Source: Deltaproteobacteria bacterium (GTDB taxonomy: Bacteria; Desulfobacterota; Syntrophobacteria; Syntrophobacterales; Syntrophobacteraceae). Taken from it: DNA of 64,000 bases. This document shows positions 9,634 to 18,149 of the stretch, piece by piece (position 1 is the stretch's first letter; the number at the start of each line of letters is the position of its first letter). The notes under the pieces are model-generated. The model had not been told where the DNA came from. It did not search any database and was given only the letters and a program-made list of their open reading frames with translations. The position numbers and the translations under genes were made by a program. Location: positions 124,001-188,000 of the forward strand of contig JAAYVE010000059.1 of assembly GCA_012517315.1 (NCBI GenBank), written 5' to 3'.

Positions 9634-9736
9634 AAAGGCTCAGCAGTGGTTCTGGTTCGTTGCCCTCTGGTGCCTGGGTCTTGTTTCCGCCCTGCTCCTG
9701 TCCGCTCTTGTGCGATGGGTGGTGTCCCGTGGGTGA
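9617..9736 (+). CDS. Small membrane protein of the bd oxidase, DUF2474-like (CydX role)
   Basis: A 39-codon frame starting at ATG 9617, overlapping the last 17 bp of cydB and ending at TGA 9734-9736. The predicted peptide has a basic N terminus (MKPLTRKAQQ), one Trp-rich hydrophobic helix (WFWFVALWCLGLVSALLL) and a basic tail (RWVVSRG). That size, topology and position fit DUF2474 proteins, which follow cioAB-type cydAB genes in other proteobacteria, and are analogous to CydX/CydH. It probably binds and stabilises the oxidase. The call is from position and composition; expression is unproven. Confidence 0.7.
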   Translation: MKPLTRKAQQWFWFVALWCLGLVSALLLSALVRWVVSRG

Positions 9737-9745
9737 AGAGGGCGT

Positions 9746-10324
9746 TCAAGCGCCTTCGCAGACTTCAAGAGCCGTTTTCTGGGCGAGGTCGAGCAGATCC
9801 TGCCGCTTTTCCACGTCTCCTTCGGCCATCACGCCGCACGCCCGGATGAGCCAAGCGTCGCCGAAACCGTGCCATTTGAAGAAGCCGCTGTACCTGGGAA
9901 AAATGTCCGCAAACTGCTTCTCATTAGGCTGTCCCTGGGAGAGGATGAAAACGAGCTTCTTACCCGGTTCAAGCCTGGATGGCCTGGGATTGCTGGGAAA
10001 GTCCGGAACCAGGTAGGAGAAGGTGCGGTCGATGAATCCCTTGAGCTGGCTGGAGACTTCCCCGTAGTAAACGGGGGAGGCCATGACGAGGACGTCGGCG
10101 TCGGCCACCGCCTGGAGAACCTCCGTCAGGTCATCTTCCAGGATGCAAGTCTCCTGTTTCCCCTTGCATGCCATGCAGGCCTGGCAGCCCCGATACTGGA
10201 GATCGTTGAGCACAAATGTCCTGACCTGCGCTCCCCGCTCCCCTGCCGCGTCGCAGAAACGGGCGGCAAGAATCGTGCTGTTTGCTCTTCCTCTCGGACT
10301 CCCCAACAAGCTCACCACCTTCAT
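9746..10324 (-). CDS. Flavodoxin-fold NAD(P)H-dependent FMN reductase / iron-sulfur flavoprotein-like
   Basis: 192 residues starting MKVVSLLGSPRGRANST, the FMN-phosphate loop of the FMN reductase family. ATG 10324 follows a GGGAGGA site; the frame extends upstream without a better start. The Cys motif GCQACMAC...C (CX2CX2CX6C) at about residues 48-62 resembles the compact [4Fe-4S] motif of archaeal iron-sulfur flavoproteins (Isf). SPVYYGEVSSQLKGFIDR is typical of the flavin-contacting loop. It is probably cytoplasmic and reduces quinones, FMN or peroxide. It is convergent with the cyd operon and divergent from the MetE-like gene. Confidence 0.8.
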   Translation of the reverse strand: MKVVSLLGSPRGRANSTILAARFCDAAGERGAQVRTFVLNDLQYRGCQACMACKGKQETCILEDDLTEVLQAVADADVLVMASPVYYGEVSSQLKGFIDRTFSYLVPDFPSNPRPSRLEPGKKLVFILSQGQPNEKQFADIFPRYSGFFKWHGFGDAWLIRACGVMAEGDVEKRQDLLDLAQKTALEVCEGA

Positions 10325-10445
10325 CTTCTCGTCCTCCCATCTTTTGAGGATGCATCCTGTGGAACAGTCTCGGGTATGGAACATTACAAGACTGGCCGGA
10401 ACTTTTCAACGGTTGCTGTGAACCCTTGGTGGCTGGAGGACGCAC

Positions 10446-11477
10446 ATGGGACTGCCGGGGAATCTCTTGACCACCGCCATGGCCGTCATGCCTCACACGA
10501 ATGTGGAACGTGCCCTGGAGACGGCTCTCCAACTGGACATCCCTTTCTGGCCCCAGTTGCCGAATCTGAACTACTATGAGGACATGTACGTCCAGGCTGC
10601 GGAGCACTTTCCGGGCATTTTGCTCGATGTGGAACAGCGAACCCTCCGTTTTTCCATGGACAAGTTCCTGGAAGAAATCGAAGAGACGCTTGCGCGCATG
10701 GACGACCCTGCCGTTTTTGACATTTCGGAAGCGTATTCGGTGGTATACCACCGTTTTCTCACCCTTGACCTGAGCCGTCGTCCGGCCGTCCGGGGACAAC
10801 TGGAAGGCCCCGTCAGCTTCGGTTTCAACGTCCTGGACCAGGATCGGCGGCCTATCCTCTTCCATGACACGGTGCGGCCGTTCATGTTCGATTTCATGGC
10901 CAGGCGGATCAATGTGCAGCTGGAGAGGCTCAAGCGCCTGAACCCCAATGCTTTCATGTTCGTCGACGAACCGGGCCTGCAATTTGTCTTTTCCGCCCTC
11001 TCCGGTTATGGGGAAGTGAAAGCCCGGCAGGATCTCGACGGGTTTCTGGCCCAGGTGGTACGGCCCCGAGGAATCCACCTTTGCGGAAATCCCGACTGGG
11101 ATTTTCTGTTGGGGTTGGACATGGACATTGTGTCCCTAGACGTTTATACCAACGGGGAGGTGTTTTCGTCGTATAACGGGGCAATCCGGCGGTTTCTCGA
11201 CCGGGGCGGGGTGATCGTCTGGGGGATAGTCCCCACAGGTATGGAGAATTTTGAAAAAGAGAGCGTGGAATCCCTGGAAGCGCAGCTTGAAGACATCTGG
11301 GAAAGCCTCGGGCGAAAAGGGATCGACCGCGACCGGCTTCTCAGCCGCAGCCTCCTCTCCCCCGCCACCTGCTGTCTCATCAACCCGGATCGGGAAAAAA
11401 CCGTGGAAAAGGCATTCGATGCGGTCTTGCGGCTCTCTCGACGCCTGCGGGAGAAATACGGGCTGGAAAGTGGTTGA
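10446..11477 (+). CDS. MetE C-terminal-domain-like / UROD-superfamily protein
   Basis: 343 residues with the barrel of the cobalamin-independent methionine synthase C-terminal domain and no N-terminal half. Zinc-site elements are visible: HLCGN (the HxC pair), VSLDVY where MetE has an ISIE-type Glu, and SPATCCL with the late Cys. Short core-MetE proteins in anaerobes have been linked to methyl-corrinoid rather than folate donors, so this could methylate homocysteine within the cycle that includes metK and ahcY. The Glu-to-Asp change makes another thiol methyltransferase role possible. The start has a GGAGG site. Confidence 0.7.
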   Translation: MGLPGNLLTTAMAVMPHTNVERALETALQLDIPFWPQLPNLNYYEDMYVQAAEHFPGILLDVEQRTLRFSMDKFLEEIEETLARMDDPAVFDISEAYSVVYHRFLTLDLSRRPAVRGQLEGPVSFGFNVLDQDRRPILFHDTVRPFMFDFMARRINVQLERLKRLNPNAFMFVDEPGLQFVFSALSGYGEVKARQDLDGFLAQVVRPRGIHLCGNPDWDFLLGLDMDIVSLDVYTNGEVFSSYNGAIRRFLDRGGVIVWGIVPTGMENFEKESVESLEAQLEDIWESLGRKGIDRDRLLSRSLLSPATCCLINPDREKTVEKAFDAVLRLSRRLREKYGLESG

Positions 11478-11488
11478 CTCCATGGAGT

Positions 11489-11512
11489 GCCCCAAGGGTT
11501 CTCCCAAGGGGC
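11489..11512. terminator. Hairpin between convergent genes, possible terminator
   Basis: GCCCC (11489-11493) pairs with GGGGC (11508-11512), with an AA/AA internal loop and an inner GGG/CCC helix around TTCT. It lies between the MetE-like stop and the end of the convergent 83-residue gene. No T-run follows on either strand, so termination is only suggested. Confidence 0.35.
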
Positions 11513-11519
11513 CGAGGGT

Positions 11520-11771
11520 TCATTCCACTTTGATCTTGGTGGCCTTCGAGGATTTCTGCATGCAGTTGCGCCGCTCCTCCAGGTGGGCGATGTGCTGGTC
11601 GATGAGAGACCTGAACGCCTGAAGAAATTCGATCTGGGCATTGGCCATGTGGGTGAAAAAACCGGAGTACCTGGAGCGCATACGGGCTGCCCCTTTCACG
11701 ACCATGCACACGGGGCAGCACTCGTGACGCAGTTCCCCTTCATTCCGTCCGTTGGGGCTGGATTCATTCAT
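11520..11771 (-). CDS. Small Cys-containing protein coupled to ArsA-like ATPase, 83 aa
   Basis: I do not recognise the family. ATG 11771 overlaps the ArsA stop by 8 bp (ATGAATGA), so translation should be coupled. The frame is open upstream inside arsA. The peptide has HECCPVC near residue 17, a possible metal or redox site. A long predicted helix follows (MRSRYSGFFTHMANAQIEFLQAFRSLIDQ in part), then RRNCMQ and a Lys-rich tail. Such a helix could be a partner or cargo for the ATPase. Function is unknown. Confidence 0.65.
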   Translation of the reverse strand: MNESSPNGRNEGELRHECCPVCMVVKGAARMRSRYSGFFTHMANAQIEFLQAFRSLIDQHIAHLEERRNCMQKSSKATKIKVE

Positions 11772-12951
11772 ACCGCTCTCCAAAAAGAATCGTGAGATGT
11801 TCTCCCTTGAGTTCCGCCTTTTGCGGGGCAAGGGGTACGAATGCCCTGGGAAGAATCAGGTTTCTCTTGAAATTCCCCATGCGAATGATGAGTTCCTCCC
11901 CCACCTTGGTGAGGTCGATTTCGCTCTTCTGGACAAAAGGAAGGTGAATCCTCACGGCATGGGAACCGTTCAAGCGGGTGAATTCCAGGGGGGGACGAAC
12001 GGAGAAGAGGGCCGCCGGGTCCCTTCCCGCAAAAAGAGCCTGGCCCAGCTCAAAGAGCTTGCCATAGCCCAGGACTTCACATCGGTAGAAAGGAACCTCC
12101 AGGCATGGCGTGGGATGGAAGTAGCTTTCGGCAAGTTGCCGGTATTCCCTTTGCGACTGGAGCCAGCTTCGGGCGAACGGTCCGTCCGCCTCGGTGAATA
12201 CCCGGTTGAGGACGACGGCATCGATGGTCAACTGATGAAGGGAAAAGAACATGAAGGCCCGCTGGGTCTCCCTCAGGACCATCTTTTCCAGGTTTGTCAC
12301 CAGGCGTACGGAAGTCGCTGCAGGGTCGGTGAGCAGATGGTCGACTCCCTGCAGCTTTTCAAACAGGCGCTCGATGGATGTGAAATAGTCGTCTTCGGGA
12401 AGGGGCACATCGGAGATCCTCCTGGCCATAGGGCGCATGACGCGCATGAGGTTGCGTTCCAGGCGGAAAACCTTCTGCATGTACCACTCGAGGGTCTTGG
12501 GCAGGCTGATGAACCGGATGGATTCCGCCGTGGGCGCACAGTCCAGGATGATGACGTCGTAAGTCTTCTCCCTTGCATACTGGTTGACATAAAGGAGAGC
12601 GGCCACTTCCTCCATTCCCGGGAGCACCGCCAGTTCTTCGGCCAGAACGCCGTCCAGCCCCGAGGCGTTGAGGAGCACGGAGAGGTAGCGATGCACCTCA
12701 CCCCAGTGCTTGCCGATCTCTTCGTGGACATCCAGTTCCTGTATCCAGAGTCTCTCCGCAACGGGGATGGGTAGGCCCCCGTTTTTGTCCATGAGGGGAC
12801 GGTCGAGATCGAAGACGTCGCTCAAGCTGTGGGCGGGGTCGAGAGAGAGGATGAGGGTCCTCAGCCCATTCCGTGCGGTGACTGCCCCGGTGGCACCTGC
12901 AACGCTCGTTTTCCCCACCCCCCCTTTTCCGGCATACAACAGAATACGCAT
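11764..12951 (-). CDS. ArsA/Get3-family ATPase with C-terminal Hsp20-like domain
   Basis: 395 residues. The deviant Walker A GKGGVGKTS is at residues 9-17, the A-loop DPAHSLSDVFD at about 38, and the switch region ILDCAPTAESIRF at about 134. The last ~80 residues (SEIDLTKVGEELIIRMGNFKRN) match the ArsA Hsp20-like beta domain. One ATPase domain only. Without arsB or arsR nearby an arsenite pump is unlikely. A Get3-like chaperone or sorting role is more plausible, and the Hsp70 genes 192 bp upstream fit that. The start has a GGGAGGG site. Confidence 0.88.
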   Translation of the reverse strand: MRILLYAGKGGVGKTSVAGATGAVTARNGLRTLILSLDPAHSLSDVFDLDRPLMDKNGGLPIPVAERLWIQELDVHEEIGKHWGEVHRYLSVLLNASGLDGVLAEELAVLPGMEEVAALLYVNQYAREKTYDVIILDCAPTAESIRFISLPKTLEWYMQKVFRLERNLMRVMRPMARRISDVPLPEDDYFTSIERLFEKLQGVDHLLTDPAATSVRLVTNLEKMVLRETQRAFMFFSLHQLTIDAVVLNRVFTEADGPFARSWLQSQREYRQLAESYFHPTPCLEVPFYRCEVLGYGKLFELGQALFAGRDPAALFSVRPPLEFTRLNGSHAVRIHLPFVQKSEIDLTKVGEELIIRMGNFKRNLILPRAFVPLAPQKAELKGEHLTILFGERYE

Positions 12952-13143
12952 GAACCCGGCCCTCCCGCGTTTGACCGCCTTTGGGCGGAAACGAGAATAC
13001 CCTTTTACAGTCTATTGTAATCCCAGGGGCAAGCCCATGGGAAAAGGATGATGGGGGGCGTCGTCGTGGTCAGCACGCTGCCGAAAGCCCTCGATGGATC
13101 AACACCCGAGAAGAAGGGAAGGGAACAACGGCAAGAGCACTCC

Positions 13144-16029
13144 TCAACCGTCGAGAATGAGGCCTGCGGGGAGTGTCTCCCCGAAGATCCATTCCTTTTC
13201 TCCGTTCTGCAGCGTGGCCTCGGGACGTGTCAGGATTTCCACGAATCGGGCTCCTCCCGGGAGTGTTTCAAGCCAATGGACTATCCGCTGGTGGGCTTCG
13301 GGAGGAAGATCCCTTTCCCGGTCTCCCGTCATGCGCCCCAGTTGCACCACCGAACTGGCCAGGGAATCCGACGGATCGATGTTCAGGGAGAGAAGCGTCT
13401 GGATCCAAGCCGTGGCCTCCTGGCGGGGGATGACCCGATCCAGGGGGCCGTAGAAGGGGACCCGAGCCCCGAGCCTGCAGATGGCCCAAAGCTCCTGGGG
13501 ACGGGGCTTCCCTTTCCGGACCTTCTCCAGGAGCATCCGGCCCAATTCCACCTTGTGCACGACCGGGAGACGTTCCATGGCGGCGAGGGTCATGCAGATC
13601 TCCGTCTCTTCCTGAACGCCCATGGTTCGGGCCAGCTGTTTCGAGGGCTTTTTCTTCTTTTTGTCCGTGCTGTGCAGGGTAGGAAACATCTGCTGGAAGA
13701 TGTGGAGTTGCTGGCCTGCGGAGAGACCTCCCGCGACCCTTCTCCACAGAATCCACCATTCCAGCCTGCCCTGAGGCTGCCTCGGGAAATGGAGGCCGGC
13801 GGGAAAGATTTTCCAGAGTTCCTTGATTCGCCAAGCGTCCACCGGATCCCCGAATCCGGGCCGCATGCAAAAACCGAGAAGATTCAGCCAACGTGCCTCA
13901 TGCGCAGCTGTGAGGGAAGCGCCGGCCCTGCATTCCAGCAGTGTGTCGGAAAGGGTCCGTATGAGGGGCATGGGCCATTTGTCTCTTCCCATGTCCAGGG
14001 CCGAAACAAGTTCCTTGGAAAGCTTTTCGGGACTTGCGGCCGGCTCCCCAGCCGCCCTCTTGAAGACCGCGCGGATCCTCTCGCGGGCGGTCTCGATGGA
14101 ATCGGCGTCGAGGGTTTCACCGGCCAGGCGGGCTGCGTCTTCCTCCCGGTCTCCCTCCTGCCTGACGTCAAACTGCAGTCGCCACCGATGCGGCGATTGC
14201 AAGGAATGGCACCAAAGTTCCAGAGTCCCGACCTCCGTCAAGCGCGTGGCGATCTGGACGGGGAGATTCTGGGCGGAGGCCTTCTTGCCGTACCGTAAAA
14301 CGGTGTGGATGGGGGGCAGGGGAGAGATTTCAGCCTCGGTCAGGGTGACAACAGCCCCTAAAGCATCTCCCAGGCGCGTACTGGAGCTGACGAGCTGAAA
14401 GACGACCGGCTGATTGGCCAGAACCTGAAATGCCGGCTGCGTGAGTTCCGTTTGAAAGCCCTCCTCGGTTCCCCTTGGAACGAGGCACACGGCGGTTCGC
14501 TGCCCCGGTGACTCCTCCCCTTCCTGTCGTCCTCCCACTTCCACGTAATAAGTTCGCGGACTCCCTGCGCCGACCCTGACGCCCGCTCCCATCCGGACCA
14601 TCCCATAGTATGCCGCACCCACGGCAACAGCCAGTTCCGGGCGAGGGTTTTCCAGTTCCACCGGCTTCCATCTCTCTCCGGCCTCCTCGGCAAACCAGGC
14701 ACACACCACCGAGAGGATCCGCCTGCGGATGGAGGACGGTGTAAGGGCTCCTCCGTTGAAGAGCATGAAATCGGGATAGACCGCATGGCGCCCCGTTTCA
14801 TTCTTGAGGAGACACCCGAAGCGCTGCCAGAAGTGAGCCAGGTGGCGCGTTATCGCGGCATCCTGCACGTAAGGCAGGCCCCATTCCGTGAGCCCCGTGC
14901 GACGGGTTCCCTGGGGGACCGAGTCCAGAGAAACGCAGGGGAAAAACCCCTCCAGAATGGTGGATTCCACTCGGGACCGTGTCAACGTTGCCTTTTTTGC
15001 GTCCCCGATGAGTCTTCCCCCCGAACCCATGACCGTGATATCCAGTGCCGAATCCAGTGAGGAAGACTTCTCTGGGGAAAGCACCGACGTCCCGAGCAAG
15101 GTTTCCTTGGCCTTGCGGCACTGGTGCCATAGTTGATGCCATCTCCTGGAATCCAGCTGACCGGTTTTTCCGAAAAGCTCCAGTTCCAGTTGCCGCGCCA
15201 GTGCAAGGTCCATGTTGTCCCCCCCGAGCATGAGATGATCGCCCACGGCCAGCCGGTCGAGAATGAGTCCCCCCTCTCCCTGGCGCGTCGTCACCACGGT
15301 AAAGTCGGTGGTCCCTCCACCTACGTCGCACACAAGGATGAGTTGGCCGGGGCGCATCATGCCCTCCCATCTCTCCTCGTTTCTGGACAGCCAGGCATAG
15401 AAAGCCGCGAGAGGTTCCTCCAGGAGGATAAACTGCTTCAACCCGGCTTCGCGTGCTGCGGACACGGTGAGTTCTCGCGCCACCTCGTCGAAGGAAGCGG
15501 GCACCGTCAAAATGACCAGTTGCTCCTCCATGCGCAGTTCCTCGGAGCCGGCGGCCATGACCGCATCCCAGGCCTCCCGCATGTGCTTCAGATAGCGGCA
15601 GCTTGCCTCAACAGGGGAAACCTTCTGCACCTCTTCCACGGCCCCCCATGGGAGGATGGGGGCGGTGCGATCCACTCCCCCATGGCACAGCCAGGACTTG
15701 GCCGATGACACGAGGCGCCCCGGTACCAGGGCCCCCTGCTCCCTGGCAAACTCGCCCACGGCGTAATCCCTCTCCGGCGCCCACGGCAGTGCAATGCTTC
15801 CTGCAGGGAGTTCATACGGTCCCGGGATGTAGAGAAAGGAGGGAAGAATGGAACGGCTTCCCACTTCGCCTGCAGCGGTGATCTGGGGTATTCTCAGAAA
15901 CCTGATCTTCCGGTTCCCGGATCCCCCGGCGGAGCGGTCGATGTAGGCGACGGCCGAGTTGGTCGTTCCAAGGTCGATGCCGATGATGAAGCGGATTGGA
16001 CGTTCCTGGGAATCGATGGAAAGGTTCAT
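13144..16029 (-). CDS. Large Hsp70-family protein with DUF3731-like C-terminal region, 961 aa
   Basis: The N-terminal ATPase domain has IDLGTTNSAVAY (phosphate 1) and CDVGGGTTDF (phosphate 2). A beta domain follows with TRLTEVGTLELWCHS, and then a ~400-residue helical C-terminal region of the DUF3731 type not found in DnaK. ATG 16029 has an AGGGA site; the frame extends upstream into the neighbouring gene. It is paralogous to the next gene and lies 49 bp downstream of it. No J-protein or GrpE gene is near, so it may work in a dedicated chaperone set with DUF2760. The client is unknown. Confidence 0.88.
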   Translation of the reverse strand: MNLSIDSQERPIRFIIGIDLGTTNSAVAYIDRSAGGSGNRKIRFLRIPQITAAGEVGSRSILPSFLYIPGPYELPAGSIALPWAPERDYAVGEFAREQGALVPGRLVSSAKSWLCHGGVDRTAPILPWGAVEEVQKVSPVEASCRYLKHMREAWDAVMAAGSEELRMEEQLVILTVPASFDEVARELTVSAAREAGLKQFILLEEPLAAFYAWLSRNEERWEGMMRPGQLILVCDVGGGTTDFTVVTTRQGEGGLILDRLAVGDHLMLGGDNMDLALARQLELELFGKTGQLDSRRWHQLWHQCRKAKETLLGTSVLSPEKSSSLDSALDITVMGSGGRLIGDAKKATLTRSRVESTILEGFFPCVSLDSVPQGTRRTGLTEWGLPYVQDAAITRHLAHFWQRFGCLLKNETGRHAVYPDFMLFNGGALTPSSIRRRILSVVCAWFAEEAGERWKPVELENPRPELAVAVGAAYYGMVRMGAGVRVGAGSPRTYYVEVGGRQEGEESPGQRTAVCLVPRGTEEGFQTELTQPAFQVLANQPVVFQLVSSSTRLGDALGAVVTLTEAEISPLPPIHTVLRYGKKASAQNLPVQIATRLTEVGTLELWCHSLQSPHRWRLQFDVRQEGDREEDAARLAGETLDADSIETARERIRAVFKRAAGEPAASPEKLSKELVSALDMGRDKWPMPLIRTLSDTLLECRAGASLTAAHEARWLNLLGFCMRPGFGDPVDAWRIKELWKIFPAGLHFPRQPQGRLEWWILWRRVAGGLSAGQQLHIFQQMFPTLHSTDKKKKKPSKQLARTMGVQEETEICMTLAAMERLPVVHKVELGRMLLEKVRKGKPRPQELWAICRLGARVPFYGPLDRVIPRQEATAWIQTLLSLNIDPSDSLASSVVQLGRMTGDRERDLPPEAHQRIVHWLETLPGGARFVEILTRPEATLQNGEKEWIFGETLPAGLILDG

Positions 16030-16078
16030 GGCTTCCCTGCTAGTGGAGAAGGAGAGGGGAACCGGCGGGCGGCGCGAC

Positions 16079-17902
16079 TCATTGCTGTTCCCGGAGGCTG
16101 AACTCCAGTTTCCAGCTGCGGTCCCCGCCCCGGGCGACGCAGCGCAGTTCAAGGGTACCCACCTCCGTTAGGCTGCTGTAGAGCCAGACCGGGATGAGCG
16201 TTCCCCCTTCCTCCGGTTCCGACGCGGGAAGCAAAGCTTCCATGGTGGCTACCTCCTGGATCTCCCCGCCCCAGCTCTCCACGATCTCCCCCGGCGGGTC
16301 AGTCTTTCGCGTGGTTGACGAGAGAAGATGAAAGACCGCCTGTTCTCCGACCACCAGGCCGAATTCCCTCTGCCTCAGCTCAAGACTGCTTCCCTCCTCC
16401 ATTCCGAAGGGGACCACGCATAGGGCCTTCATGGGGGCGGGGATTCCCGGAACGGCAGGCATGGCGCTTTCGATGCCGATGTAGTATGGCCGTGCCGAGC
16501 CTCCCCTGATACGAATGCCTCTTCCCCTTCGGGCAAGCCCATAATAAGCGGCCCCGCGGGCGACAGCCAGATCCAGGTCCGGAGAAACCAACTCCCGCAA
16601 GGGATGCCCCCCGTTCCACCGGCCGAGGATTTCCAGGATCCGGCGGCGGATGAGAGGGGATTTCATCACGCCGCCGTTAAAGAGTAAAACGCTGGGAAAA
16701 GGGCCCCCGGAACCGCCCTCCCCGCAGAGCGGCGTCCCCTGTGCATCGTTGAGGAAGCGGGCCAGGTGTCGTGAGACCCCTGGGTCCGATTCGTAGGGAA
16801 GGCCCATTTCCCGCATTCCCACCCTCGGTTTTTCCGAGGGGAACTCGTTCGCTTCCGTGAGAGGGAAAAAGCCGTCAAGGAGAATCTTCTCCACCTCCAT
16901 ACGGGTGATTTCCGTCCGGATGGTCCCCCCGATGAGGGAGGAGCCCCTGCCCAGGATCACCGCGGGCGCCGCATCGAGGCGGGCATCATTCAGGAGCAGC
17001 TCTTTAGCGGACCGGCAGCTGTGCCACAGTCCTCTGAACTGCCATGAATCCAGCCGGATCCCCTTTTGGGCCAGCCTTGCCTGGACCGAGTAGGCAAGGG
17101 AGAGATCCATGTTGTCGCCCCCCAGGAGGATATGGTCGCCGACGGCCACCCGGCGCAACGTCAGTTGCCCATCCTCTTCCGTCACCTGGATGAGGCTGAA
17201 ATCGGTCGTTCCGCCTCCGATGTCACAGACGACGATGGAATCCCCCACCCGAACCGCCTTGCGCCAGGCATCCCCCTGGGATTCAATCCAGGCATAAAAG
17301 GCTGCCTGAGGCTCCTCCAGGAGAGTCAAGGTCTGAATGCCGGCGGCATGGGCCGACATGACGGTGAGTTCCCGGGCGACGGCATCGAAGGAGGCGGGGA
17401 CTGTGAGATAGATGTCCTGTTCTTCAAACCGGGAGTCCGGATCCCTGGAGGCCATCTCATGGTTCCACGCATCCCTGAGGTGTTTGAGAAGCTGAGCCGA
17501 AGCCTCCACAGGGGAGATCTTTCTGCCATCAGGAGGACCGTCCCACGGGAGTATGGGTTCCGTGCGGGCCACTCCGGCGTGGCAAAGCCAGGACTTTGCG
17601 GAGGATACCAGTCGGTTGGGCAGTTCCCCTCCCCGGTTGCGGGCGAATTCCCCGACGGCTGAATCCGCCTCGGGATTCCACGGGAGTGCAAGGGCACCGG
17701 GGGGAACGTCATGGGGACCTGGCAGGAAAACAAAGGAGGGTAGCAGTGCCTGTCCCCGCACTTCACCGGGGCTCACCACCTGGGGAATGGAAAACGTGCG
17801 TACGTCGAGCGCTTCTGCAGCCTCAGGGGAGGCGGCGGCATAGGCGAGGACGCAATGAGTGGTTCCGAGATCAATGCCGATGATGTATTTCGCGTCGCTC
17901 AA
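16079..17902 (-). CDS. Hsp70-family protein, 607 aa
   Basis: Actin-fold ATPase with IDLGTTHCVLAY near the N terminus and CDIGGGTTDFS at 226-235. It ends in a short beta domain (SLTEVGTLELRC) without a DnaK-type lid. It is about 350 residues shorter than its downstream paralogue because it lacks the DUF3731-like part. The start is TTG at 17902 with GGAG 7 nt upstream. The two ATPase domains share many segments, such as RLVSSAKSWLCH, so the pair arose by duplication. It sits between DUF2760 and the larger Hsp70 in what looks like one transcription unit. Confidence 0.88.
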   Translation of the reverse strand: MSDAKYIIGIDLGTTHCVLAYAAASPEAAEALDVRTFSIPQVVSPGEVRGQALLPSFVFLPGPHDVPPGALALPWNPEADSAVGEFARNRGGELPNRLVSSAKSWLCHAGVARTEPILPWDGPPDGRKISPVEASAQLLKHLRDAWNHEMASRDPDSRFEEQDIYLTVPASFDAVARELTVMSAHAAGIQTLTLLEEPQAAFYAWIESQGDAWRKAVRVGDSIVVCDIGGGTTDFSLIQVTEEDGQLTLRRVAVGDHILLGGDNMDLSLAYSVQARLAQKGIRLDSWQFRGLWHSCRSAKELLLNDARLDAAPAVILGRGSSLIGGTIRTEITRMEVEKILLDGFFPLTEANEFPSEKPRVGMREMGLPYESDPGVSRHLARFLNDAQGTPLCGEGGSGGPFPSVLLFNGGVMKSPLIRRRILEILGRWNGGHPLRELVSPDLDLAVARGAAYYGLARRGRGIRIRGGSARPYYIGIESAMPAVPGIPAPMKALCVVPFGMEEGSSLELRQREFGLVVGEQAVFHLLSSTTRKTDPPGEIVESWGGEIQEVATMEALLPASEPEEGGTLIPVWLYSSLTEVGTLELRCVARGGDRSWKLEFSLREQQ

Positions 17903-18149
17903 TCGTCAACTCCATCTGCCCACGGACAGGGCGGGAGCCAATAAATTCCGGAAGTCCCCGCCGTTCCTCCGGGTAACGGTTTTGATACTGTTTCTGCCGC
18001 CCTGGGAGATCGCCGAAAGGTCATTCCGTCGACGAGTGGGGTCGATGGGACGTCGGGATGGGAACGGAGCCGGAACCTTTCTCCCGGGCCATTCCCGCCG
18101 AAAGGAGAAAAACCTGAGAGGGGAGTCTTCTCAGTCGGCGGCAATGCGG

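Noticed and set aside
11764-12951. Arsenite efflux ATPase
   Set aside because: The ArsA fold is clear, but there is no arsB, arsR or arsC nearby and only one ATPase domain, so I did not assign arsenic resistance.
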